Shown here: positions 36,427 to 45,096 of the stretch, in pieces
How positions within the stretch are numbered: position 1 is the stretch's first letter
How the letters are laid out: every line of letters begins with the position of its first letter
From: Clostridium sp. D53t1_180928_C8
GTDB taxonomy: Bacteria > Bacillota > Clostridia > Clostridiales > Clostridiaceae
Length of the DNA: 64,000 nucleotides
Direction of reading: 5' to 3'
Assembly: GCF_015667795.1 (NCBI RefSeq)
Contig: NZ_JADPEL010000013.1
Location: 1-64,000, forward strand
The notes under the pieces: model-generated
Seen by the model: the letters and a program-made list of their open reading frames with translations, nothing else
Database searches by the model: none
What the model was told of the DNA's origin: nothing
Made by a program: the position numbers and the translations under genes

Positions 36427-36834
36427 TTATAACTTATTATTTTTAATTCTTTCTGCTAAGTCCTTAACTTTTAACTCTATACTTGTTGCTATTTTAATAA
36501 ATTCTTCATCTTCTTTTCCAGTTGGATCTTCTAATCCCCAATCTTCTACATGATTTCCAGGTAAATAAGGACATATAACATTACATCCCATTTTTATAAC
36601 TATATCAACATTTGGAATATCACCCAACAACTTTGATCTTTGAGTTTCATTCATATCTATGTCATATAACTTTTTTATTATTCTTACTGCATCTTGATTT
36701 ATTTGTGGTTTTATTTCTGTTCCTGCTGAGTAACTTTCAAAAACATCTATCCCATATTTTCTTCCTAATGCTTCTGCCATTTGTGATCTACAAGAATTAT
36801 GTACACATATAAAAGCTACCTTTGGTTTATTCAT
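36427..36834 (-). CDS. arsC: Arsenate-reductase-like low-molecular-weight phosphatase
   Basis: 135 residues. CX5R catalytic loop CVHNSCR (C10-R16), a later two-cysteine segment MGCNVICPYLPG where thioredoxin-coupled ArsC has its resolving cysteines, and the DPTG general acid loop (EDWGLEDPTGK). This fits arsenate reductase of the LMW-PTPase fold; a phosphatase role cannot be excluded. No ArsR, ArsB or Acr3 gene is adjacent. Ribosome site AGGGGATG. Confidence 0.82.
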   Translation of the reverse strand: MNKPKVAFICVHNSCRSQMAEALGRKYGIDVFESYSAGTEIKPQINQDAVRIIKKLYDIDMNETQRSKLLGDIPNVDIVIKMGCNVICPYLPGNHVEDWGLEDPTGKEDEEFIKIATSIELKVKDLAERIKNNKL

Positions 36835-36950
36835 ATATTATCATCCCCTAATTACATAAGATGTATTTATTATATCATCTTATATATAGATATTCATCTA
36901 TATATATGTATTTTTTTATAATTTCTTACTAGACTTTAATAAATTTAAAC

Positions 36951-37835
36951 TTACCAGTGACTTATGTTTTCCAGTATATAGTCTTTAAACTCATCTGCAA
37001 TTTTTGAAATATAAGCTTCCTTATTCCATGCCATATAAATATTCTTATATCCAATTTCATCCTTTATTTTAAGCTTAGAAATTTTATTGGTATTAATCAT
37101 AGGTGTATTTATAACTATTGCAATACCAGCCCCTGCAGAAACCAATCCAGCTAGCATACTCGCTTCAGTGGGCTCTACTGATATCTTAGGATTATATCCT
37201 ATAATCTCAGCATATGATATTTTCTTTTCATTATCTTTACTATTATAAACAATAAAATTCTCTTCTTTTAACTCTTTTAAATAAACATCTTCCTTATTAG
37301 CTAAAGAATGATTTTTAGGTACTATTAATACATACTCTTCTTTCTTTACCAAAGCTACTTCTATTTCCGGATAATTACTAATGCTGTCTATATTATCAAA
37401 AAATCCAAAATCTATTTTTCCATATTTTAAGTCTTTTAATATTTCTACCGTTGTTTGATTATTAAAATTAAACTTTGTCTGCATGTTATTATTTAAAAAA
37501 TTACTTATTAAAAATGGCATAAAAGTTGCCCCTATACAATATGTAGATGATACTGAAATAACCCTATCATTATTCTTCTTCATATCTTGTATTTTTTCTA
37601 TTCCTCTTTCAATATCATTAAGAGCAGATTCTGCATACTTTAAAAATACCTCTCCAAATTTAGTTATTTTTATATTACGCCCTTCTCTTTCAAATAACGG
37701 AACATTTAACTCCTCTTCTAGCTTTGAAATAGCTTTACTTAATGCCGGCTGAGTCACTAATAAAATATTAGATGCTGTAGTAAAGTTTTTTGTCTCTGCT
37801 ATAATCTTAAAATATTCTAATTGCTGTAAATTCAT
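36951..37835 (-). CDS. LysR-family transcriptional regulator
   Basis: 294 residues: N-terminal helix-turn-helix (LEYFKIIAETKNFTTASNILLVTQPALSKAISKLEEELNVPLFERE) and a LysR substrate-binding domain ~90-290. Divergent from the ferredoxin-nitroreductase gene at 38134 across ~300 A/T-rich bases, the classical LysR arrangement, so that gene is the likely target. It may resemble CidR/YwbI-type regulators of surface or redox genes. Ribosome site AGTAGGAGAAA. Confidence 0.9.
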   Translation of the reverse strand: MNLQQLEYFKIIAETKNFTTASNILLVTQPALSKAISKLEEELNVPLFEREGRNIKITKFGEVFLKYAESALNDIERGIEKIQDMKKNNDRVISVSSTYCIGATFMPFLISNFLNNNMQTKFNFNNQTTVEILKDLKYGKIDFGFFDNIDSISNYPEIEVALVKKEEYVLIVPKNHSLANKEDVYLKELKEENFIVYNSKDNEKKISYAEIIGYNPKISVEPTEASMLAGLVSAGAGIAIVINTPMINTNKISKLKIKDEIGYKNIYMAWNKEAYISKIADEFKDYILENISHW

Positions 37836-38133
37836 ATTAATTTCTCCTACTAACCTTAATTTTTATAATATCTAACTGCTTTAAGAATCATATTTTTAAC
37901 ACAAACTAATAAGTTGGTTTTTTCTATAACTTTTAGTTATATATTTATGAATATTATCAATTGGACTTACAGTTCTAACCAATGATATAATCACATTATT
38001 CATTAATAAGTGTTCTTTTATTAATATACAAATTATAAATTTTATTAATATAAAAGTCAAAAACAATATTTATAATTAATATTAATATAAAGTGCAAAAT
38101 AATATTATATTAAAATTAAGGAGTGTTTTTAAA
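37836..38133. promoter_or_regulatory. Divergent LysR/nitroreductase control region
   Basis: About 300 bases of A/T-rich DNA separate two divergent starts. Several A/T palindromic stretches (such as TATAATTAATATTA) occur near 38070-38085, where LysR T-N11-A sites would be expected, but none stands out clearly from the background. Confidence 0.35.
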
Positions 38134-38955
38134 ATGTTTAAAGTAGATAGAGAAAAATGTATAGCATGTACACAATGTATTCAAGATTGTCCTACTCGTG
38201 TTATTTCATTAAAAGATGGAAAAGCAGAAATCAATAATGATGGGTGTATTAAATGTTCTCATTGCGTTGCAGTCTGTCCTGTAGAAGCAGTTTCAACAGA
38301 TGATTATAATATGGATGATGTAAAACCTTATAACAAAGATACTTTTACAGTAGAAGCAGAAAATCTTTTAAACTTTATTAAGTTTAGAAGAAGTGTTAGA
38401 CGTTTTAAAAATAAGCCTGTAGAAAGGGAAAAACTTGAACAAATTATTGAAGCTGGAAGATTTACTCAAACTTCAACTAATAGCCAAGATGTTTCCTATA
38501 CAGTTGTTACAGATAAATTAGATAAATTAAAAGAATTAGCTTATTCTAGCTTAAAGAAAAAAGGAGAGTATATATTAGCTAACTTATCTCCTGAAACAGA
38601 ACACTTAAAAAGATATGCTAATATGTGGCTACATAGTTACTCTCAATTTAAAGATGATCCTATAAAAAATGATAGATTATTCTTTAATGCTCCATCAGTA
38701 ATTTTTGTTACTTCACCTTCGCCAATTAATGGTGGATTGGTTTCTTCAAATATGGAGCTTATGACTGATGCATTAGGTCTTGGTACTTTCTTTAGCGGAT
38801 TCTTGTTAGTGGCTTCTCAAGATAATAAGGAAATTTTAGATTTACTTAATATAAAAGATGGTAAGCAAATAATTTCTTGCTTAGTCATTGGATATCCTAA
38901 TGTTAAATATCAAAGAACTGTACCTAGAAAAGAAGCTAACGTAAACTGGATTTAA
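38134..38955 (+). CDS. Nitroreductase with N-terminal two-[4Fe-4S] ferredoxin domain
   Basis: 273 residues from ATG 38134, with TAAGGAGTG upstream; an earlier in-frame GTG at 38092 has no ribosome site. Two CX2CX2CX3C clusters (C9, C12, C15, C19 and C38, C41, C44, C48) precede an FMN nitroreductase domain from ~75 (FIKFRRSVRRFKNKPVER; RFTQTSTNSQDVSYTVV; GLGTFFSGFL). It would take electrons from ferredoxin-linked carriers to reduce an unknown substrate. The divergent LysR gene probably regulates it. Ends at a GC-rich hairpin. Confidence 0.92.
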   Translation: MFKVDREKCIACTQCIQDCPTRVISLKDGKAEINNDGCIKCSHCVAVCPVEAVSTDDYNMDDVKPYNKDTFTVEAENLLNFIKFRRSVRRFKNKPVEREKLEQIIEAGRFTQTSTNSQDVSYTVVTDKLDKLKELAYSSLKKKGEYILANLSPETEHLKRYANMWLHSYSQFKDDPIKNDRLFFNAPSVIFVTSPSPINGGLVSSNMELMTDALGLGTFFSGFLLVASQDNKEILDLLNIKDGKQIISCLVIGYPNVKYQRTVPRKEANVNWI

Positions 38956-39002
38956 AAAAAGTACCCCTGGGTGCCTCACAGGCGCCCTAGTGGCACTTTT
39001 TT
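38955..39002. terminator. GC-rich bidirectional terminator / dispersed palindrome copy 2
   Basis: AAAAAAGTACCCCTGGGTGCC pairs, with mismatches, with GGCGCCCTAGTGGCACTTTT and following Ts, between convergent genes. The CCCCTGGG/GCGCC core matches the other two GC-rich elements in the window. Confidence 0.8.
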
Positions 39003-39004
39003 GT

Positions 39005-39214
39005 TTATCCTTCAAGTACAGTGTGTTTTTTCTCTTCATTTACTAACTCTTGAAACTCTATATCATATAATTTATCTTTTAATTCCCTTATCTTATTATC
39101 TAACTCTTTAATTTTTTCCTTAGCATTATACATTTTAACATTAACTGCCCAATCATTTCTTTCTCTTTCGTAGTACTTAATTTCATCTCTTATTTTTTGA
39201 CTTTCAGATAACAT
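39005..39214 (-). CDS. Small coiled-coil protein
   Basis: 69 residues, almost wholly predicted coiled coil (ESQKIRDEIKYYERERNDW; AKEKIKELDNKIRELKDKLYD). AAGGAAGTG lies before the ATG. No family recognised; it may be a small structural or regulatory peptide. Confidence 0.6.
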   Translation of the reverse strand: MLSESQKIRDEIKYYERERNDWAVNVKMYNAKEKIKELDNKIRELKDKLYDIEFQELVNEEKKHTVLEG

Positions 39215-39366
39215 AAAAACACTTCCTTAATTTACGATGTATTAACCATCTTAATATAAGATATGCTTAATATTATCTTTTTTATACTGAAAATAAATTG
39301 TAAAAAAATTAATATCACTTATTATTATCCTCTTTTGAATATAATTAAACTATATAATAATCCTCT

Positions 39367-40650
39367 TTATGCTGATAATATTTCATTTTTCTCATTGTCT
39401 TCTTCACAATAATACTTATCTTTATCAAAATCACCTTCACTTTTAGCTACGATTAAAGTACAAACATTATCCCCCATAACATTTACAGTAGTTCTAAACA
39501 TATCTATTATTCTTTCAACTCCCATTATTAATCCAATTCCCTCTAATGGAAGATTTACAGAAGTTAAAACCATAGACAACATTATCATACCTACACCTGG
39601 GACCCCTGCTGTTCCTATAGATGCTAAAGTAGCTGTTAAAACTATTGTTATCATTTGATTTATTCCTAAGTGAATACCATACATTTGAGCTATAAATAAA
39701 GCTGCAACACCTTGCATAATAGCTGTTCCATCCATATTTATAGTAGCACCCATTGGTATTGTAAATGATCTTGTTGTTTTACCAACACCTAGCTCTTCTA
39801 ATATTTCCATACTTGCCGGAACTGAAGCATTACTTGATGATGTAGAGAAGGTTATAGCTGCAACAGATGTAAACTTTTTTAAGAATGGCTTTATTTTTTC
39901 TCTAGTAAATAACTTAAATAAGCCACCATATACTACAACAACATGTATTGCTAACCCTAATAACACTACAAGTAAATATTTTACTAATACTAATATAGCT
40001 TCTTTTCCAACTGTAGAAAAAGTCTCAGCAACTAATGCAAATACTCCAAAAGGTGCTGCAAGCATTATTATGCCTACCATTTTCATACATATATCATTAG
40101 CACTTTCAAATACCTTTCTTACTGGTTCTGCTTTTTCACCAATCATACTCATTGCAACTCCTGTAATCAATGCAAAGAATATTATTTGTAACATCTCACC
40201 ATTTGCAAAAGCTGCTATTGGATTTGAAGGTATTATTCCAAGTAATATTTCAGCTATTGATTTTGACTCTCCTATTGCAACTTCACTAGTTACTACTGAA
40301 CTCATATCTAATCCAACACCTGGCTTTAATACACTACCTAAAAACAATGCTGCTATTATAGCTATAGCTGTTGTAGATAGATAAAATACCATTGTTTTCG
40401 AACCTATTCTACCTAATTTTTTAACATCTCCCATAGATGATGTTCCACATACTAACGATACAAAAACTAGTGGTACAACCATCATTTTAATAGCTGTAGT
40501 AAATCCACTTCCTAAAACCTTAAATACTCCTCCAATAATTACTGTATTCTTTATGTAACTGTCAGGAACTTGTTTTAATACTAGTCCAACTATAAAACCT
40601 AAAAATAATCCTAATAATATTTTCGTTGTTAACGACATTTTCTTTTTCAT
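39367..40650 (-). CDS. Dicarboxylate/amino acid:cation symporter (DAACS family)
   Basis: 427 residues from ATG 40650 (GAGGT upstream; the longer frame to 40689 lacks a good site). Eight membrane segments plus two re-entrant hairpins: serine-rich TFSTSSSNASVPASM and the substrate/Na+ motif GATINMDGTAIMQG. It imports glutamate, aspartate or C4-dicarboxylates with H+ or Na+. Closest to GltP/GltT by motif; no partner gene adjacent. Confidence 0.93.
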   Translation of the reverse strand: MKKKMSLTTKILLGLFLGFIVGLVLKQVPDSYIKNTVIIGGVFKVLGSGFTTAIKMMVVPLVFVSLVCGTSSMGDVKKLGRIGSKTMVFYLSTTAIAIIAALFLGSVLKPGVGLDMSSVVTSEVAIGESKSIAEILLGIIPSNPIAAFANGEMLQIIFFALITGVAMSMIGEKAEPVRKVFESANDICMKMVGIIMLAAPFGVFALVAETFSTVGKEAILVLVKYLLVVLLGLAIHVVVVYGGLFKLFTREKIKPFLKKFTSVAAITFSTSSSNASVPASMEILEELGVGKTTRSFTIPMGATINMDGTAIMQGVAALFIAQMYGIHLGINQMITIVLTATLASIGTAGVPGVGMIMLSMVLTSVNLPLEGIGLIMGVERIIDMFRTTVNVMGDNVCTLIVAKSEGDFDKDKYYCEEDNEKNEILSA

Positions 40651-40772
40651 TTTGTCTACCTCATTCGTTATATTACATACTTTACCCACTAATTATACAA
40701 TATTTTTCGTGACCTTGCCTTATTTTTTAAATTTTTTATTAATTTTTTTAAATAAATCTATATAATGATAAA

Positions 40773-40802
40773 AGCAGTTACAAGATCATTATTGCAACTG
40801 CT
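40773..40802 (-). terminator. Hairpin terminator after the HD-GYP gene
   Basis: AGCAGTTACAA and TTGCAACTGCT pair with one bulge; TTTTATC follows on the minus strand. Confidence 0.6.
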
Positions 40803-40835
40803 AACTTATACTCTAAAAAGTAACTAAAACTATTA

Positions 40836-42083
40836 TTAATTTTTATAAATAAACTTATTATAATTATTATATAATAAAATTATTTTTTCCCTATATTTAT
40901 TATATAACATACTATTCATAGCTTCTAAATAATCATAGTTTTCTATAACCTTTTTCACAACATTATTATCTATTTCCCCAAGCTTTACCGATCTATTTAA
41001 TATTTCTATTACCTTTTCTTTTTTAAATCTTTCTTTATAGGGTCTTTTTTGAATTAAAGCTATGAATATATCAGCTACAGAAACAATTCTTTCACTTAAA
41101 GATAAATTAGATATTCCTCTGGGATAACCTTTACCATTTAATTTCTCATGATGATTAGCAGCTATATTTAAAATACTATCATTTTTTAAATTAGATAAAA
41201 TTTCATATGTATATATAACATGCTTCTTCATAACTTCAAATTCTTCATTTGTTAAAGAAGATTCTTTTTTTAATATTGCATCTGGTATTGCTATTTTGCC
41301 AATATCATGTAATAAGCTTCCTACCATTACATTATAAGATTCTGTTTTATTTAAATTAAAATATTTGCACATTATACAACTAGTATTAGATACAGATAAG
41401 GAATGAAAATCTTCAATATCACATTTACAATCAATTATAAAAGCTAAACATTCAATAATTTTTTCTATACTTACTATTCCTGAATCTAGCAAATTAAATT
41501 CTTCCCAAAATTTACACTTATAACTTCCATCTAACAAATTATTTAATATTTCTGTTGCATTGCTATTTAAAAACTTACTTAAATATTCAGGGTTATAAAA
41601 AAAAGATCTTTTGCCTAATATATCTATTATATCATTTATTGAAACTTCCTTATTAATAATTTTAAATATTGATATATCATCTGCTAATTTAATAATATTA
41701 CATTCTAATGGCTTTTCAATATTATTAATTGTATTATTAGAATTATAGCTATTATGATGATATAAAACAAACTTACATATATTGGTATCAGGCAATAAAA
41801 AATCAAACAGTACATACCCCAGTATACAATGTTCTTGTATAACATTTTCACTTTCATAATCATCTAATGAATCTACTATATTTGTTCTTACTGCTGAAAA
41901 ATCATGAAAATATGCTGCTATAACTAATGAATGCTTAGTATTTTCATCTATATTTAAAATTTTACATATTTCTAATGTTAAATATGCAACTTCTAAACTG
42001 TGAGAACTTACAGCTTTATCAAGTTTTTCATATGCACTATTAACTGTTTTTAATACATCTGTTATATCTAAGCACCCATTCAT
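40836..42083 (-). CDS. HD-GYP-domain protein, probable cyclic-di-GMP phosphodiesterase
   Basis: 415 residues with two HD modules. The N-terminal one is degenerate (HSLEVAYLTLEIC; FHDFS at ~60). The C-terminal one is a full HD-GYP: H-D at 259-260 (LLHDIGKIAIPDAILKK), H311-H312 and G319-P321 in HHEKLNGKGYP, then VADIFIAL. A Cys-rich stretch (CKCDIEDF...CIMCKYF) lies between. HD-GYP enzymes break cyclic-di-GMP to pGpG or GMP. Cytoplasmic, no membrane or sensor domain. Ribosome site AAGGGTGGG. Confidence 0.88.
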   Translation of the reverse strand: MNGCLDITDVLKTVNSAYEKLDKAVSSHSLEVAYLTLEICKILNIDENTKHSLVIAAYFHDFSAVRTNIVDSLDDYESENVIQEHCILGYVLFDFLLPDTNICKFVLYHHNSYNSNNTINNIEKPLECNIIKLADDISIFKIINKEVSINDIIDILGKRSFFYNPEYLSKFLNSNATEILNNLLDGSYKCKFWEEFNLLDSGIVSIEKIIECLAFIIDCKCDIEDFHSLSVSNTSCIMCKYFNLNKTESYNVMVGSLLHDIGKIAIPDAILKKESSLTNEEFEVMKKHVIYTYEILSNLKNDSILNIAANHHEKLNGKGYPRGISNLSLSERIVSVADIFIALIQKRPYKERFKKEKVIEILNRSVKLGEIDNNVVKKVIENYDYLEAMNSMLYNKYREKIILLYNNYNKFIYKN

Positions 42084-42157
42084 ATTCCCACCCTTTCTTA
42101 TATAAAAACATATATTTTATTATACACCATTTTTTTCCATATTTCATCTTATTAAAA

Positions 42158-42181
42158 ATTATTATTATTATTATTATTATT
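42158..42181. repeat. ATT trinucleotide microsatellite
   Basis: About seven to eight consecutive ATT units in the gap before the HD-GYP gene. A/T-rich simple repeat, no evident role. Confidence 0.8.
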
Positions 42182-42188
42182 CACCACA

Positions 42189-42225
42189 AAAAAAAGACAT
42201 TAGCAATAAAGCAAATGTCTTTTAA
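42189..42225 (-). terminator. Hairpin terminator
   Basis: AAAAGACATTAGC and GCAAATGTCTTTT pair around a short loop; on the minus strand a long T-run follows. Confidence 0.7.
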
Positions 42226-42247
42226 TTCTATCCGATTATTTTTTGTA

Positions 42248-42430
42248 TTACTTCCTATTATTACTTATTTCATACTCTTTATAAAAACTAGTTAATATAT
42301 CATATTCTTCTTGCGATAAAAATTTACTATTATATTTTTCATCTAATTCTTTTTGTGTAAATCCTATGTATCTTATTTTATTTTTATAGAGCTCAATAAG
42401 CCCTAATCTTAAGTTATTATTTTCACTCAT
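42248..42430 (-). CDS. Small 60-residue protein, family not recognised
   Basis: Charged, with YKNKIRYIGFTQKELDEKYNSKFLSQEEYDILTSFYK; no signal or membrane segment. Strong AAAGGAGAT ribosome site and its own terminator support a real gene. Confidence 0.65.
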   Translation of the reverse strand: MSENNNLRLGLIELYKNKIRYIGFTQKELDEKYNSKFLSQEEYDILTSFYKEYEISNNRK

Positions 42431-42601
42431 CTTTTTATCTCCTTTATCTTTTAGTTTAATTTTCTATATTATACACCACTTTTTATTATGATGTTAATAC
42501 TTTTTATTATTAATTAATATTTTTTATTGTATCCATACATTGGTTCTTTCTATTTAATTAGTGTATTTTATTAATATGGAATTTTATCGGAGGTCATTAT
42601 A

Positions 42602-43114
42602 ATGAAAAAAAACATTACTACTAAAGACATAACTAAAATTGCAATTATGGCTGCTTTAGTTTTTGTTACAACTTATTTAATTAAAGTCCCTTCTTTAAAC
42701 GGATATACTCATATAGGTGACTCTATGATTATTTTATCTGCTTTAATATTAGGAAAGAAAAAAGGAGCTTTAGCTGCTGGACTAGGCGCAGCCTTATGTG
42801 ATTTATTAAGCGGATATATGCAATATATTATCCCTACATTTTTAATTAAAGCTATTATGATATTAATTATTGCTACCATTGCAGAAACATTAATTGATAA
42901 AACTAAATTTGCTTGGATTATTGCTGCTATTATAGGATGTGCTTTTCAAGTCTTTGGATACGGCTTAGTAGAAACTATAATGTATGGATTTGCAGCTGCT
43001 CTTGCTTCTGTTCCTGCAAATATTATTCAATCTGTAGTTGGTATTGTTATTGCTATAGTTTTAGTAACAGTTCTTGAAAAGTCAAATGTATTAAAAAAAT
43101 TAAGAAATGCTTAG
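42602..43114 (+). CDS. ECF transporter substrate-binding S component
   Basis: 170 residues with five to six membrane helices. The N-terminal KDITKIAIMAALVFVTTYLIKVP and the HIGDSMIILSALILGKKKGALAAGLGAALCDLLSGY stretch are typical of the S-component family related to RibU/HmpT/ThiT-like proteins. It would bind a vitamin and recruit the shared EcfA/A'/T module encoded elsewhere. Ligand cannot be told; no vitamin riboswitch is visible upstream. Ribosome site TCGGAGGTC. Confidence 0.85.
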   Translation: MKKNITTKDITKIAIMAALVFVTTYLIKVPSLNGYTHIGDSMIILSALILGKKKGALAAGLGAALCDLLSGYMQYIIPTFLIKAIMILIIATIAETLIDKTKFAWIIAAIIGCAFQVFGYGLVETIMYGFAAALASVPANIIQSVVGIVIAIVLVTVLEKSNVLKKLRNA

Positions 43115-43205
43115 TTTTTATATACATCCCAAGCCTATAGAAGTTTTAGTAAATCTATAGTTTTCTAGACCTTCATATGTCTCGGAGGTGTTCTATTACT
43201 TAATA

Positions 43206-43246
43206 AAAAAACTCTCTTAAAAGCATAACTTTTAAGAGAGTTTTTT
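43206..43246. terminator. Perfect 18-bp-arm bidirectional terminator
   Basis: AAAAAACTCTCTTAAAAG and its exact complement (43229-43246) flank CATAA, between the convergent ECF S-component and AbgT genes. Confidence 0.9.
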
Positions 43247-43255
43247 ATTTGAATA

Positions 43256-44824
43256 TTAGAATCCAAATGGTATTCCGAATGCGAAGAATCCTAATAAAAG
43301 AATTGTCCAACCAATTAAGAAACTTATTGAATAAGGCATCATTAACCTAATCATATCACCAATTGTATACTCTGGTTTGTACTTTCTCATGAATACTAAG
43401 ATAATACCTGCATAAGACATTAATGGAGTTATTATGTTAGTTGATGAGTCAGCAACTCTATAAGCTGCAGCAACAACTTCTGGTGTCATATTTGAATTTA
43501 CTTGGTATAACATTGGTAAAAATATTGGTCCAAGTAACATCCACTTTGAAGTTAATCCACCAACAAATAAGTTTATTACAGCTGTTATTAATATAAATCC
43601 TATTATTAAAAGTATTGGGAATTCTGATAAATTCATAGCTTTTAATAAGTTACCACCTAAGTAAGTAATATAAGTTCCAAGTCCACTCTTAGATAATAAT
43701 GCTAAGAAGTTATATGAGAAGAATGTTAAAACAAGTACTGATCCCATTGATCCCATTTGTTTAGACATACCTTTAACTACATCATTAGCATTCTTAAACT
43801 TTCCAACTATTACACCGTAAAATACACCTGGCATAAAGAATAAGAACGTTATTATTAATATAATGTTATCCATAAATGGAGTTACTTTTGCACCTGTTTC
43901 TGGATTTATAAATGTCTTTAATGGTCCAAAATATAAACCTACTACACATAAAGTTGCAATTAAGAATCCTAAACCTGCAAATTTAAGTGCTTTATTTTCA
44001 ACTGGCTTAACTGTGAAATCATCTAAATTCATATCTTCTGGAATTATGTAGCTTTCTTTTTCAAGTCTAGGCTTGATTATCTTAATTGTTACGAAAGCAC
44101 CAATTACAGCTAACATGAAAGTAGAAGCAACTACGAAGTAATAATGCATTGTAGCTGGATTTAAAGCTTGTCCTGCTGCATTAACAAAAGGAATACCTTG
44201 TCCTTCTGCAAATATCTTTGCATTGTTACCAATTATTATATCGATTGGTGTAGCTGGTATTAAGTTTGCACTAAATCCTGCTGAAACCCCTGCAAAAGCA
44301 GCAGCCATACCAATAAGTGGGTTTTTCTTTAACCCTGCATATAAAAGACCTGCTAAAGGTATTAAAATTACATAACCTGCATCAGTAGCAATACTACTCA
44401 TGATTCCTAAAAATACTAATACTATTGGAAGCATTTTATCTGAAACTTTTAATCCAACCTTTTTAATTAAAGTAGATAAAAGACCTGATTCTTCAGCTAA
44501 TCCAACTCCTAGCATAACAACAAGAATTGTACCTAGTACTCCTCCACCATATGCTAACCAGTTGTTAAGTAATGCATTTGAAAATATCCATTGAATATTC
44601 TCTGCATCAAACATATTTAAAATAGTATGAGTTGTATAAGTCCCATCACCATTCATAACATCAAAGGATTTTCCCCCTAAGAATAAAGTTGCAGCTAAAA
44701 CAACAACATAAAATATTGCAAATATTATAACTGGATCTGGTATTTTCTTTCCTATCTTTTCAATTAAAGATACTTTTTTCTTCTCTTGTACATCAATCAC
44801 TTTTTCTTCTTTTCTCTGTTCCAT
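43256..44824 (-). CDS. AbgT-family transporter
   Basis: 522 residues, ~10-11 membrane segments plus re-entrant loops. The N-terminal IEKIGKKIPDPVIIFAIFYVVVL, the SSIATDAGYVILIPLAGLLYA motif, AAAFAGVSAGFSANLIPATPIDI and SSTNIITPLMSYAGI near the end are AbgT hallmarks. E. coli AbgT takes up p-aminobenzoyl-glutamate; other members export sulfonamides. No abgA/abgB peptidase genes are adjacent, so substrate is uncertain. Ribosome site GTGGGGGGA. Nothing notable in the 270 A/T-rich bases upstream. Confidence 0.9.
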   Translation of the reverse strand: MEQRKEEKVIDVQEKKKVSLIEKIGKKIPDPVIIFAIFYVVVLAATLFLGGKSFDVMNGDGTYTTHTILNMFDAENIQWIFSNALLNNWLAYGGGVLGTILVVMLGVGLAEESGLLSTLIKKVGLKVSDKMLPIVLVFLGIMSSIATDAGYVILIPLAGLLYAGLKKNPLIGMAAAFAGVSAGFSANLIPATPIDIIIGNNAKIFAEGQGIPFVNAAGQALNPATMHYYFVVASTFMLAVIGAFVTIKIIKPRLEKESYIIPEDMNLDDFTVKPVENKALKFAGLGFLIATLCVVGLYFGPLKTFINPETGAKVTPFMDNIILIITFLFFMPGVFYGVIVGKFKNANDVVKGMSKQMGSMGSVLVLTFFSYNFLALLSKSGLGTYITYLGGNLLKAMNLSEFPILLIIGFILITAVINLFVGGLTSKWMLLGPIFLPMLYQVNSNMTPEVVAAAYRVADSSTNIITPLMSYAGIILVFMRKYKPEYTIGDMIRLMMPYSISFLIGWTILLLGFFAFGIPFGF

Positions 44825-45096
44825 TTTATCCCCCCACGTTTGATTAAACTATAAAATATAGCTAATTTAGTATTATCTTACTACATCATTATCAATTTAT
44901 CAACCTTTTTCATTGTATTTTTGCAATTTTGCACTATAAACCTTCTCTATTTTTTAATATTAATAATACTTTTTTATTTTCTTGAAATATTTCCTTCATT
45001 TTTTTATAAACACTGCAACTGGACTTTTAAAAACGTTTAGTTAATAAATGTAAAAAATAGCTTAATCCTTGTAATTAATCCATTTTTTTACACACA

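Noticed and set aside
26303-38955. The two nitroreductases as a tandem duplication
   Set aside because: They are 11 kb apart, one has a ferredoxin domain, and sequence similarity is only at family level.
42158-42181. ATT repeats as a CRISPR or regulatory array
   Set aside because: A simple A/T microsatellite with no spacers.
42431-42600. Vitamin riboswitch (FMN, TPP or cobalamin) before the ECF S component
   Set aside because: None of the conserved riboswitch blocks is present in this short A/T-rich leader.
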